Shown here in pieces: positions 55,540-64,000 of a DNA stretch of 64,000 bases; position 1 is the first letter of the stretch; every line of letters begins with the position of its first letter. Where the stretch lies: the NCBI GenBank assembly GCA_965222065.1, contig OZ244933.1:1984001-2048000 (forward strand). Direction: 5' to 3'. Both the position numbers and the translations under genes were made by a program. Origin of the DNA: GM7GCV1 sp965222065 (GTDB taxonomy: Bacteria; Pseudomonadota; Gammaproteobacteria; Pseudomonadales; GM7GCV1). Under the pieces are notes generated by a model that was given only the letters and a program-made list of their open reading frames with translations, was not told where the DNA came from and ran no database searches.

Positions 55540-57585
55540 ATGAATTTATCAACCAAAGTTGTTGTGGCTGCACTGTTTTCGGTATGCAGTTGTGGTCTCA
55601 TGGCACAAGAAGCAGACAAGGCAGATAATGTCCCCCAGATTCAGGAAACTGCCGGGGTTACGTCCTACCCTGTAGCATTTTTCCAGGATCAGAGCCCTGC
55701 CACCGCCTTTGATATGGTTGGCCAATTACCGGGTTTTTCTTTCCGGAATAGCGAGATGTCCCGTGGGTTTTCAGGTGCTGCTGGCAACGTCTTGATCAAT
55801 GGCAGACGCCCTTCCACCAAATCTACCAGGTTAAGTGACGTGTTGCGCCGAATCCCGGTTAGTGCAGTAGAAAGAATTGATGTTGTGCGCGGCAGCTCCC
55901 CGGATATCGATATGCAGGGCCTGCCTATTGTGGCCAATGTAATTCGTAGGCCAGGTGCTTCCAGTTCCAATGCGCTCCAGGCAAGAGTTAAAGTTTTTCC
56001 CGGTGGGGAAACTGGCCAGGATATAACACTTGAACGTGTTCAGCAGGAGGATGGATTACTACTTGAGGGTGGGCTAACGATAGACAATGACCGGAGTATG
56101 TTTGACTACGGTGACGGGCCGTATCGTGCCCAAGATGCAGCAGGTACAGTCACTGAAGAAGGTAGATTCTTTGCAGATAATTGGCGTAGTAGTGTTCAGG
56201 CAACCGGTGCCGTGACCAAGGAACTCGAAACGGGTATTTTGCGCGGCAATATACTCATTGGCGCGCGAGATAACGAAGATAACGAGAGCTACGATATTCA
56301 AACCCAGGGCGGAAGCTATACCGAGCGGACGGTTACAGTGCGCAAGTCCAAGGATATCGAAGTTGGAGGCGATTACTCTCACGACATCGATGGTGGCGGT
56401 ACGCTGGAGATTATTGGTGTGCAGTCTCTGGAATGGGAAACCGACGATTCAAGAGATGTGGATCCGGGCGGTGTAGGACTCTCAAACGAAAAGGGGCGTG
56501 CAGGAGAATCCATTTTAAGAGGGTCCTGGCGTACGCCGATGTCCGAATCAACTCATCTGGAGCTGGGGCTGGAAGGGGCTTTTAACTTTCTGGATGCTCA
56601 ATCAACGCTTACAGAAAACGGAGCGACGATTAGCCTGCCTTCAGCCAATGTCCTGGTTGAAGAAACACGTACAGAGCTTTTCTCAACACTGACTTATCAA
56701 GGTATTGAGAACCTGTCACTGGACTTTGGCGTTAGAGCCGAGGACTCAGAGATTACCGTCACCGGTGGAGCGGACGTACAAAACCAGTTTTCTTTTGTTA
56801 AGCCCCGGATGATGGCGTCATATTCGCTGGGAGGAGGAACCCAGTTGCGTGCCAGGGTTGAGCGTGAAGTCGGCCAGCTTGATTTTGGCGATTTTGCTGC
56901 AGGTGCCGAGTTCTCAAACGATACCGTCAATGCAGGTAACCCAAATTTGTCTCCCGAAAGCGCCTGGGTTTATGAGATTGGAATTGAGCAACCCATTTTG
57001 GAAGATGGCGCAATTAATTTAGCCTATCGTCATTATGAAATCGAGGATGTCCTCGATGTCATTCTGGTTTCCGGGTTTGCGGCACCGGGTAATATTGGTG
57101 ATGGTACCAGGGATGTTATTGCTGCTTCCCTCGCCTTGCCGCTCTCTGTCAATGGTTTCGATCTGGGGTTGCTTCAGCTTGATGGTACCTGGAGAGATTC
57201 GGAGGTCACAGACTCTGTTACCGGAGAGACCAGGGAGATTTCTGGTGAGCGACCCTTTAGCGGTGACCTGACTTACACGCGTGACTTTCCCTCCCTGGAT
57301 AGTACTTTTGGTATTCGTGCCACTCTGCCCTGGGAAGAGACCAATTATCGAATTGATCAGATTTCCTTTCGGGAATATAGCGGTTTCTGGCGCATTTACT
57401 GGGATTGGCAAGCACGACAGGATCTGCTTTTGCGCGTACAGGTCGAGTCACCGTTCAAGCGCGAATTGAGTCGCCAGCGTACCTTTTACGATGGGTTGCG
57501 CTCGGATAATATTATCCGAGGCACAGACGAGCGTGCTGCAGTTATGGATCCATTCGTTTATTTCAGATTCAGGTGGACGTTTTAA
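55540..57585 (+). CDS. TonB-dependent receptor (sugar-acid cluster)
   Basis: A 681-aa outer-membrane receptor with a signal peptide (VVVAALFSVCSCGLMAQ) and a plug domain in which VLINGRRPSTKS and DVLRRIPVSAVERIDVVRGSSPDIDMQG are recognisable. The barrel ends in RFRWTF with a terminal phenylalanine. The plug is of the compact kind that lacks the usual carboxypeptidase-like N-terminal domain. Sitting between glycolate oxidase and the PQQ/lactonase genes, it most likely imports the sugar or oligosaccharide used by the cluster. Confidence 0.86.
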   Translation: MNLSTKVVVAALFSVCSCGLMAQEADKADNVPQIQETAGVTSYPVAFFQDQSPATAFDMVGQLPGFSFRNSEMSRGFSGAAGNVLINGRRPSTKSTRLSDVLRRIPVSAVERIDVVRGSSPDIDMQGLPIVANVIRRPGASSSNALQARVKVFPGGETGQDITLERVQQEDGLLLEGGLTIDNDRSMFDYGDGPYRAQDAAGTVTEEGRFFADNWRSSVQATGAVTKELETGILRGNILIGARDNEDNESYDIQTQGGSYTERTVTVRKSKDIEVGGDYSHDIDGGGTLEIIGVQSLEWETDDSRDVDPGGVGLSNEKGRAGESILRGSWRTPMSESTHLELGLEGAFNFLDAQSTLTENGATISLPSANVLVEETRTELFSTLTYQGIENLSLDFGVRAEDSEITVTGGADVQNQFSFVKPRMMASYSLGGGTQLRARVEREVGQLDFGDFAAGAEFSNDTVNAGNPNLSPESAWVYEIGIEQPILEDGAINLAYRHYEIEDVLDVILVSGFAAPGNIGDGTRDVIAASLALPLSVNGFDLGLLQLDGTWRDSEVTDSVTGETREISGERPFSGDLTYTRDFPSLDSTFGIRATLPWEETNYRIDQISFREYSGFWRIYWDWQARQDLLLRVQVESPFKRELSRQRTFYDGLRSDNIIRGTDERAAVMDPFVYFRFRWTF

Positions 57586-57698
57586 GCACACGAAAGGAAC
57601 CGGCCCGGATAAGGAGCTAATGCAGACATCCGGGTAACAGATTTCGTTTGGCTCAAGCCTGTCGGGCATTACCAAGAAGTAAACATCCTTCCAAAATT

Positions 57699-57741
57699 CG
57701 CCTGAAACCCCTTGTTTCAGGCGCCTCTCCACTATTTTTTC
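57699..57741 (+). terminator. Probable terminator after the TonB receptor
   Basis: CGCCTGAAAC and GTTTCAGGCG form a 10-bp perfect stem with loop CCCTT, and TATTTTTTCT follows 11 nt later. The distance to the T tract makes it a moderate call. The 720 nt between the receptor and the next gene have no supported ORF. Confidence 0.6.
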
Positions 57742-58037
57742 TGGCCGACCTCGCCCTGGTTCGAGAGGTTGACTAGATCGTATACTGTGTGCAATATTCC
57801 GTCCGATAGAATTGTATAAAGCATCCCTTCAACAGCTTTTTAAATACATAAAACCGGGCTGTTTGACGGGCGTAAATCAGCAGTTATATGAGCCAATCAC
57901 TATGCTGCTGAGAGCACCTACCGGATTTTGGGCTTGGCATGAAAAAAATAAACACCATGAAAACAGTGCCTGCTTGTAACCCTGTTTATTGTGATGGCGG
58001 CCCATTGCGTTGTGGTCGTCAATTAGAGTTGACCCTA

Positions 58038-58122
58038 CGCGCCAATTTTATTGGCGCGATTTGCCCCTAGCTCCCGGTCTGGCGAAACCGTTTACGGATT
58101 CGTCATGACCGGGGCATTTTTT
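58038..58122 (+). other. Structured leader upstream of the propeller/PQQ operon
   Basis: Two hairpins lie about 180-265 nt before the propeller gene. The first is CGCGCCAAT/ATTGGCGCG (58038-58058), 9 bp perfect with a TTT loop. The second pairs CCCGGTC (58073-58079) with GACCGGG (58107-58113), encloses a small CCG/CGG hairpin, and ends in CATTTTTTG. The second looks like a terminator or attenuator. I cannot match it to a known riboswitch. Confidence 0.5.
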
Positions 58123-58303
58123 GATGAGGCAGGTCTTTTCTCTGATCAAGCAGTGTAATGCCGCGAGTCGTTCGTCCTGCAATTCAAAAAGCACCAATAT
58201 GCCGGGAGTACCATTCCCATCATTGAAATAACAGATACACTGGTCACTCCGGTGAACGCGTAAAACAAAACGCAAAAGTAATAACCAGGTTTAGGGGGAA
58301 ATA

Positions 58304-59509
58304 ATGATTAAGGCCTTGGGAAGACTCCATATTCATTCACGTAAAGCATTTGTCGCCATGGCTATCCTGTCGGTGGTCGGCTTGCATGGGGTGCGTCCAG
58401 CCCTGGGGGCAGATCTGATTGTCTCCGGAAACGATGCCAAGTTTGTGCGTGAGGGCGGCGTTGGTGGTTATCCCGAGGGTGTAGGTCCCGACACACTTAG
58501 CGTCATCGATGCCTCTGTTTTTCCTCCCAAAGTGGTTGATACCGTCAGTGTGCAACACACACTTTCCGGCCCGCCCCAGGAGGTGGCCATTACCCCCAAT
58601 GGACAACTCGCCTTTGTTTCGGCTCCCACTTCCTATGACTACGATGAACAGGCCTTGGAGTTGGGAGAACATGTCCAGGTTGTGGATTTGACACGTAGCC
58701 CGTCACAAATAGTTGCACGCCTGGATATCGGTTCGCATCCACAGGCAGTTGCTATTAGCCCGGCGGGCAATCTGGCACTGGTAACCACTGTGGCTGGCAC
58801 GGTGGCCATTATTGAAATTGAAAACAATGAAGCCAGGTTGACCGGTCAGCTCAAAATTTCAGACGGGCGGCTCTCGGGTGTCAGTTTTACCCATGATGGC
58901 ATAGCGGCGCTGGTAGGTTTGCGCGATGAGCAGGGCATTGTAGTTCTAAATGTGGATGGCACCGAAGTTACTACAGACTTTGATCGCATTAGCACGGGTG
59001 TTGCTCCCTATGCAATTGATGTCTCCAGCGACGGCCAATGGGCGGTGGTTGGTAACGCGGGCCTGGCCGGGCTTGGTGCATCGGGTCTTAATGCAGACGT
59101 GGATACGTTTACCCTTATCGATGTTTCCAGCTGGCCTTTCCGTGCCGTACAGCATGTCACTGTCCCCTCAATTCCCGAGGGGGTTGCCATTTCACCGGAT
59201 GGTCGCTGGATTGCGGTTCAGTCGATGAATGGTTCCAACTTGCCGCCGGATGCTGTGGGATATAACCCTGTGGGCAGTGTTCTTTTATACGAGATTAAAA
59301 ATGGTCGCGCAGTCCTGTCCGCTGAGCTGCCCAGTGGTGAAGCGTCGCAGGGCATTGTCTTTACTGCCGACAGCCAGTACTTGCTGGTACAGTTTTTTAC
59401 AGAACAGGAGATAGCTGTTTTCTCTGTGAATGAGGGAGAGATGGAGGACACTGGCGAGCGTATTCCCGTTGCCGGAGGCCCCGCTTCTATCCGATCCATG
59501 CCGCGCTAA
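58304..59509 (+). CDS. Secreted beta-propeller (YVTN/lactonase-like) protein
   Basis: A 401-aa protein with a signal peptide (AFVAMAILSVVGLHGVRPALGA). The mature part is made of repeated ~45-residue blades with the YVTN-type pattern PQEVAITPNGQLAFVS, PQAVAISPAGNLALVT, YAIDVSSDGQWAVVG, EGVAISPDGRWIAVQ and ASQGIVFTADSQYLLVQ. This fold covers 6-phosphogluconolactonase-like lactonases and non-enzymatic binding propellers, and I cannot tell which. It starts the downstream operon with a GGGGG-like Shine-Dalgarno and ends 23 nt before the PQQ dehydrogenase. Confidence 0.75.
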   Translation: MIKALGRLHIHSRKAFVAMAILSVVGLHGVRPALGADLIVSGNDAKFVREGGVGGYPEGVGPDTLSVIDASVFPPKVVDTVSVQHTLSGPPQEVAITPNGQLAFVSAPTSYDYDEQALELGEHVQVVDLTRSPSQIVARLDIGSHPQAVAISPAGNLALVTTVAGTVAIIEIENNEARLTGQLKISDGRLSGVSFTHDGIAALVGLRDEQGIVVLNVDGTEVTTDFDRISTGVAPYAIDVSSDGQWAVVGNAGLAGLGASGLNADVDTFTLIDVSSWPFRAVQHVTVPSIPEGVAISPDGRWIAVQSMNGSNLPPDAVGYNPVGSVLLYEIKNGRAVLSAELPSGEASQGIVFTADSQYLLVQFFTEQEIAVFSVNEGEMEDTGERIPVAGGPASIRSMPR

Positions 59510-59531
59510 TAAATATTGAGAGGAAAAACAG

Positions 59532-61676
59532 GTGAATAAAACTAGGCTCATATTATTAATGGCATCACTGACTGCAGTGGCTGCCTGTAGCGATTCACAA
59601 AATAAATCCCCGGCGAGCGTGGCAGAGACACAACCTGCCTCAACGGCTGGTGCCGATGAAGACTGGGCATATTATTTTGGCGATAGCGGCGGTACCAAGT
59701 ACTCACAGCTAACCCAGATTACCCGTGAAAATGTGGATCAATTGGAAAGAGTCTGGAGCTATGAGGTTCCGGAAACCGGTCGTACCCAAACGACCCCAAT
59801 CATCGTCGACGGCACCATGTATGTTGTCTCGGCGCAGCAAAAAGTGATTGCGCTCGATGCTGCTACCGGTGAAGAAAAATGGATCTTTGATTCCGGGGTT
59901 GGAACTGGTGGTGCGTCCAGAGGGCTGACCTGGTGGACCGATGGCGAGCAGAACAAACTTTTTAGTGCGGCGTCCACCTATATTTATGCGATTGACCCAT
60001 CTACGGGCACAGCGATTACCAGCTTTGGGGATAATGGCCGCATTGATCTGCGTGAAAATCTGCGAGGGCCAGCCGAGGACAACAACATTAGAGCAAGCTC
60101 CCCCGCAACAGTATACGATGACTTGCTGATTGTTAGTGGTTCTACTCCTGAAACGATGCCATCTTCACCCGGAGATGTTCGAGCTTGGGATGTTCACACG
60201 GGTGAAATGCGTTGGGCGTTCCATACAGTTCCCATGCCTGGAGAAGTAGGCGCAGATACCTGGCCGGAAAACGCTCGTGAGACCCAGGGTGGCGCAAATA
60301 GCTGGGCCAGTCCGGTTGTCGATCAGGAGCGTGGCGTGGTTTATGTTGCTACCGGTTCACCAGCGGGCGACTTCTATGGTGGCGAGCGTCTGGGTGATAA
60401 CCGCTTTGGCAACAGCGTGATCGCCCTGGATGCCAAAACCGGGGAACGACTCTGGGATTTCCAGGCTGTACGTCACGACACTCTGGACCAGGACTTTCCG
60501 GCTCCCCCAGTCTTGCTGACAGTGACCCGCAATGGCGAGAAGATCGACGCAATAGCCGCAGGCAACAAGATGGGTTATATCTTTATCTTCGATCGTGATA
60601 CGGGCGAACCACTGTTCGATATCGTTGAACAGGAAGTTCCCCAGAGCGATGTGCCCGGAGAAGTGACTGCAGATACACAGCCGATCCCTGTGTTGCCGGC
60701 CCCGACCAACAGGTTGACCCTTTCGCGGGATGAGTTGACCAATCGTACACCGGAAATGCGTGCCTGGGCCGAAGCCGAATATGACTCGCTGCTTGGTGGC
60801 GATAACCCCTGGACACCGCTTTCCGTCGACCAGGCGACCATGGTCGTGCCCGGATGGCGGGGTGGCCTTGAGTACGGCGGTATGACGGCCGACGTTGATG
60901 CCGGTATTATTTATGTCAACGTCAATAACTGGGTATCCCTTGGAACACTGGTTGAAGCGGATACTTATGCGCAAAGTGGTGAAGGTCAACGCACCTATAT
61001 GGCGCAATGTGTCAGTTGTCATGGTCCAAATCTGGAAGGTTCGCCACCGGCTTTTCCGTCACTGGTTGATGTAGGTCAGCGTCTATCCGGTGAAGACCTT
61101 GCCGATATTATTAAAAACGGCAGGGGACGTATGCCCGGATTCCCGCGGTTGGATGATGCAACCGTGACCAATTTGATTTCCTACATCACTGATGGTCAGG
61201 ATTCGGTTGAACCTGGCGGTCGCATGCGCTCGGTCAGTGAAGACAAATATATATTTACAGGTTATGCCAGTTTCTATGATCCGGAAGGTTTTCCGGCCTG
61301 GGAGCCTCCTTATGGGCTTCTTCATGCGATCGACATGAACACAGGCGAGTATCTGTGGACCGTTCCCTATGGTGAATTTGAAGAGCTGGAAGAGCAGGGC
61401 ATGACGGGCACAGGTGCTGAAAGCCACGGCGGCCTTGTTCTCACTGCGACTGGAATCCTGTTTGGGGGTGGAACTGAAAAAGACCGTTATATTTATGCTT
61501 ATGACAGTGCCAACGGCGACATTCTGTGGAAAGGCGAAACCCCTGGATACGACAAGTCTACCCCTGCTGTCTACGCTGTAGATGGCAGACAGTATGTGGT
61601 GACTTCGACCAGTCCGGGACGCAATGATGATCCGAACGCCAAGCCTGCATACACAGTGTTTGCCCTTCCTGATTGA
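59532..61676 (+). CDS. PQQ-dependent dehydrogenase lipoprotein with an inserted cytochrome c domain
   Basis: A 714-aa periplasmic quinohaemoprotein, lipid-anchored (lipobox VAAC, Cys19). The N-terminal propeller shows PQQ repeats (VIALDAATGEEKWIFDS, GGASRGLTWW, GNSVIALDAKTGERLWDFQAVRHD). A class I cytochrome c domain is inserted at about residues 480-560, with CVSCH at 493-497 and Met534 as the likely sixth ligand, and the propeller resumes afterwards (HAIDMNTGEYLW). The pattern is that of glucose/quinate-type soluble PQQ dehydrogenases, so it would oxidise an aldose to its lactone. It starts with GTG after GAGAGGAAAA. PQQ synthesis genes are not in this window. Confidence 0.9.
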   Translation: MNKTRLILLMASLTAVAACSDSQNKSPASVAETQPASTAGADEDWAYYFGDSGGTKYSQLTQITRENVDQLERVWSYEVPETGRTQTTPIIVDGTMYVVSAQQKVIALDAATGEEKWIFDSGVGTGGASRGLTWWTDGEQNKLFSAASTYIYAIDPSTGTAITSFGDNGRIDLRENLRGPAEDNNIRASSPATVYDDLLIVSGSTPETMPSSPGDVRAWDVHTGEMRWAFHTVPMPGEVGADTWPENARETQGGANSWASPVVDQERGVVYVATGSPAGDFYGGERLGDNRFGNSVIALDAKTGERLWDFQAVRHDTLDQDFPAPPVLLTVTRNGEKIDAIAAGNKMGYIFIFDRDTGEPLFDIVEQEVPQSDVPGEVTADTQPIPVLPAPTNRLTLSRDELTNRTPEMRAWAEAEYDSLLGGDNPWTPLSVDQATMVVPGWRGGLEYGGMTADVDAGIIYVNVNNWVSLGTLVEADTYAQSGEGQRTYMAQCVSCHGPNLEGSPPAFPSLVDVGQRLSGEDLADIIKNGRGRMPGFPRLDDATVTNLISYITDGQDSVEPGGRMRSVSEDKYIFTGYASFYDPEGFPAWEPPYGLLHAIDMNTGEYLWTVPYGEFEELEEQGMTGTGAESHGGLVLTATGILFGGGTEKDRYIYAYDSANGDILWKGETPGYDKSTPAVYAVDGRQYVVTSTSPGRNDDPNAKPAYTVFALPD

Positions 61677-61726
61677 CAGGTAGTTAGCGAACAAACAGTC
61701 AGATATTTACATAGGGGAGAAAATCC

Positions 61727-62800
61727 ATGACTACGAGTCGACGTAAAGTTTTAAGAATGGCTGGTGCTGCTGCCGCCATGGGAGCCGGTGGGATCCTGAC
61801 GGGTTGCGGGAGTACCACCCAAAGAAACCCCAATATCTCGGCCCATGAAGCCAACTGTCCTATCGGCAGTCAGCCGCCAAACCCTATCGAGGAGTTTGTT
61901 TGCTGTACTGCTCACGGTCATTTTGCCAACGAGGCAGGTTTACCCAATCCGGTTGAAGAGTTGGAAACCATCTCTACCGGTTATATCTGGACGGAAGGTC
62001 CGATTTGGGTAGGCGATGAAAACGGTTACGTGATGTTTTCGGATGTTCCCGGAAACGGTATTTACACCTGGGATAGTCAGGCTGGAACACAAACCTGGTT
62101 GAAGCCCTCGGGTTCCCAGATATTTCCAACACCTTTTCACGTTAGGGAAGATGGCACCAACGGACTCTGTCTGGGCCGCGGTGGACTGGTAGCTGCCGAC
62201 TGTGGTGTTCGAGGCATTGTCTGGTTTGATATGGAAACCAAGCAAAAAACTATTCTGGCCGATAGATACAATGGCAAGCGTTTCCACAGTACCAACGACC
62301 TCGTCGTCGCAGACAACGGTGATATCTATTTCACCGATGCCTACAATGCGCTAAATGCAAATTATCGTGAGTCCATGTGGGAGCTGGATTTCTTTGGTGT
62401 CTACAGGCTCGATACTGAAAACAGGGTCCATCTGGTTGCTGATAATTTACGACCCAACGGTATTGCAATCACACCTGACAATCGCACTCTGGTCGTAACA
62501 GATCGTAGCGGTTGGGTGGCCATTGACCTTGATAATGATGGAATGCCCCTGAGGCAGCGTCAGTTTGTATCACGTGAAGTCACTGGTGGTGGTGCCGACG
62601 GGATGCAAATGGACCATGCCGGTCGTCTTTGGACCACAAGCACCGGCGGTATTCACGTCTTTTCACCGACAGCTGAACATATTGGTTTTATCCCTGTTCC
62701 AAACCGGCGGGCGAACTGTAATTTTGGTGCCGATGGCTATTTGTATATTGCCAACTGTGACCGCATGCTTCGGGCCAAGATCAAACCAGAATTTGCCTAG
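61727..62800 (+). CDS. SMP-30/gluconolactonase family Tat lipoprotein, copy 1
   Basis: A 357-aa protein with a twin-arginine signal (SRRKVLRMAG) and a lipobox-like LTGC. A cysteine-rich N-terminal extension (NCP...NPIEEFVCC) precedes the six-bladed SMP-30 propeller, with family motifs ISTGYIWTEGPIWVGDENGY, DNLRPNGIAITPDNRTLVV and GGGADGMQMDHAGRLW. Its acids and asparagines fit the metal site of aldonolactonases. It follows the PQQ gene by 50 nt, the natural next step: opening the lactone to the aldonate. It is about two-thirds identical in pattern to the next gene. Confidence 0.88.
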   Translation: MTTSRRKVLRMAGAAAAMGAGGILTGCGSTTQRNPNISAHEANCPIGSQPPNPIEEFVCCTAHGHFANEAGLPNPVEELETISTGYIWTEGPIWVGDENGYVMFSDVPGNGIYTWDSQAGTQTWLKPSGSQIFPTPFHVREDGTNGLCLGRGGLVAADCGVRGIVWFDMETKQKTILADRYNGKRFHSTNDLVVADNGDIYFTDAYNALNANYRESMWELDFFGVYRLDTENRVHLVADNLRPNGIAITPDNRTLVVTDRSGWVAIDLDNDGMPLRQRQFVSREVTGGGADGMQMDHAGRLWTTSTGGIHVFSPTAEHIGFIPVPNRRANCNFGADGYLYIANCDRMLRAKIKPEFA

Positions 62801-62880
62801 GGTATGACTCGCTCCCGGCGACATCTGTTGCCGGGAGCGATCATCGGGTTTTTCCCTGGAAAGTAAAATCACGGAGAGTA

Positions 62881-63951
62881 ATGGTGTCTACCAGTCGTCG
62901 AAAACTTCTAAAAATGGCCGGTGCGATAGGTGCAGGCAGTGTGCTTAGTGCCTGCGGTAGCAATGGCTCTCGCGATGTTTATCTCACCGGACGGGAAATG
63001 GCCTGCGAGACCTATGGCACTATGCGTCCGAACCCTATTGGTGAGTATCAGTGCTGTGATGGTAGTGGCCCCTTCATTACCGATCTGCCAAGCCCGATTG
63101 AAGGGCCTGTTGAGGTAATCTCCGAGGGCTATCTCTGGACGGAAGGACCAACATGGGTTGGCGATGAAAACGGGTATCTCCTGTTTTCTGATGTCCCGGG
63201 AAATGCGCTCTACAAATGGGACAGCCAGACCAAAACCACCAGCACTTTCCTGAAGCCATCGGGGTCGCCAATTTATCCGACGCCGTACCATGTCAGGGAA
63301 GACGGTATTAACGGTCTGGCTCTCGGTCGGGGTGGCCTCATCGGTTGTGATTGTGGTGAGCGTGCCATCGTCTGGATTGATATGGAAACCCGACGCAAGA
63401 CCATCATTGCTGATAGCTACCAGGGCAAACGATTTAATGGCACGAATGATGTCGCCATTTCGAATCGTGGTGAAATCTACTTTACCGACCCGGTCTACGC
63501 CATCAATGCCAATTACCGTAACGCCCTCTTTGAGCTCGACTATACCGGTGTGTTTAAAATTGATACCCAAAATCGTGTGCATTTGATTGCGGACAATCTC
63601 AGGCCCAATGGGATATCCTTGATGCCTGATAACCAGACGCTGATCGTGACTGATAGCAGTGGTTGGGTGGCGATTGACCTTGATGACGAGGGCATGCCCT
63701 TGCGACAACGCCAGTTTGTTTCCCGATCCGTGACGGGTGGCGGCGCGGACGGAATGCAAATTGATCACGTCGGCAGGCTCTGGACTACCAGTACGGGGGG
63801 CATTCATGTCTTCTCGCCTGAGGGAGAGCATATTGCTTTCTTGCCAATCGATACCCGTCTTGGCAATTGCAACTTCGGTGCAGACGGCTACATCTACATC
63901 GCCAACTGTGATCGCATGGTTCGAGCGAAAATAAAACCGGAATTTTCCTGA
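62881..63951 (+). CDS. SMP-30/gluconolactonase family Tat lipoprotein, copy 2
   Basis: A 356-aa paralogue of the preceding gene with the same architecture: twin-arginine signal (SRRKLLKMAG), lipobox LSAC, cysteine-containing extension (ACETYG...NPIGEYQCC), then the SMP-30 propeller ISEGYLWTEGPTWVGDENGY, DNLRPNGISLMPDNQTLIV and GGGADGMQIDHVGRLW. The blades are near-identical in places, so this is a tandem duplication with some divergence; the two could act on different lactones. The 49 bases after its stop hold no complete gene, and the operon may continue beyond the window. Confidence 0.88.
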   Translation: MVSTSRRKLLKMAGAIGAGSVLSACGSNGSRDVYLTGREMACETYGTMRPNPIGEYQCCDGSGPFITDLPSPIEGPVEVISEGYLWTEGPTWVGDENGYLLFSDVPGNALYKWDSQTKTTSTFLKPSGSPIYPTPYHVREDGINGLALGRGGLIGCDCGERAIVWIDMETRRKTIIADSYQGKRFNGTNDVAISNRGEIYFTDPVYAINANYRNALFELDYTGVFKIDTQNRVHLIADNLRPNGISLMPDNQTLIVTDSSGWVAIDLDDEGMPLRQRQFVSRSVTGGGADGMQIDHVGRLWTTSTGGIHVFSPEGEHIAFLPIDTRLGNCNFGADGYIYIANCDRMVRAKIKPEFS

Positions 63952-64000
63952 CGGTTATTTCTGTACCCGATACATCCCTGTATGTGAGTAGAGGAGCGTA

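Noticed and set aside
57780..57785. Second GTATAC upstream of the propeller operon as an operator
   Set aside because: The core is present but flanking symmetry is missing, and GTATAC also occurs by chance elsewhere (for example near 10991 and 28682).
62908..63831. 307-codon minus-strand open frame over the second lactonase
   Set aside because: Antisense shadow of a clear SMP-30 gene with Tat signal and lipobox; no recognisable domain.

Overview
The window comes from the chromosome of a free-living, probably marine, gammaproteobacterium. Evidence: a complete gammaproteobacterial-type 16S rRNA gene, pseudomonad-like gene neighbourhoods (ribH-nusB-thiL-pgpA, miaA-hfq-hflX-hflK-hflC-hisZ-purA, ratA-rnfH/bamE/fur, anmK-M23 peptidase-tyrS, argC-DUF6776-bactofilin-erpA) and a large oxidative sugar-catabolic island with TonB receptors. 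I cannot fix the genus; an oligotrophic marine lineage (OM182/Pseudohongiella-like or a Cellvibrionales relative) is a guess from the general look of the 16S and gene order.

Layout. 1-4.5 kb: riboflavin/thiamine block (ribBX-type fusion, ribH, nusB, thiL, pgpA, a retropepsin-like protease, ribA). 4.5-9.7 kb: envelope and small-molecule genes on the minus strand (a two-domain lysozyme-inhibitor lipoprotein, GNAT acetyltransferase, DUF2156 protein, TMEM220-like protein, VOC protein, small lipoprotein), then a Na/Pi-cotransporter-type gene. 9.8-18.9 kb: zinc alcohol dehydrogenase, then miaA-hfq-hflX-hflK-hflC-DUF2065-hisZ-purA. 19-22 kb: NSS transporter, ratA, rnfH, bamE, fur. 22-26.9 kb: an iron-regulated imelysin/di-haem oxidoreductase operon with a recognisable Fur box. 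26.9-40.9 kb: dsbD, PCuAC copper chaperone, DUF2333, adenosine kinase, hemL, hemJ, argC, DUF6776, bactofilin, erpA, anmK, M23 peptidase, tyrS and a UbiA-type prenyltransferase.

40.9-43.05 kb: a 16S rRNA gene with two similar promoters, a leader containing a boxA-like segment, and leader and trailer sequences that can form a long processing stem. It is followed only 83 nt later by a strong Rho-independent terminator. No ITS tRNA, 23S or 5S follows, so this looks like a solitary (unlinked) 16S transcription unit, unusual for a free-living gammaproteobacterium.

43.2-64 kb: a sugar-acid island. A TonB receptor and a Tat-type dienelactone hydrolase diverge from a cluster encoding an SDR dehydrogenase, a Tat-type TIM-barrel protein, a XylD-like aldonate dehydratase (IlvD/Edd family), a fumarylacetoacetase-family diketo-acid hydrolase and glycolate oxidase GlcDEF. 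A second TonB receptor follows, then a secreted beta-propeller protein, a PQQ dehydrogenase lipoprotein with an inserted cytochrome c domain, and two tandem Tat-type SMP-30 lactonases. Read together: a sugar is taken across the outer membrane, oxidised to a lactone by the PQQ enzyme, and opened to an aldonate by the lactonases, all in the periplasm. The aldonate is then dehydrated, oxidised at C4 and hydrolysed in the cytoplasm to pyruvate plus glycolate (if the sugar is a pentose), and GlcDEF oxidises the glycolate. This is the non-phosphorylative diketo-hydrolase route with its periplasmic front end and its by-product enzyme in one place. The substrate is inferred, not shown.
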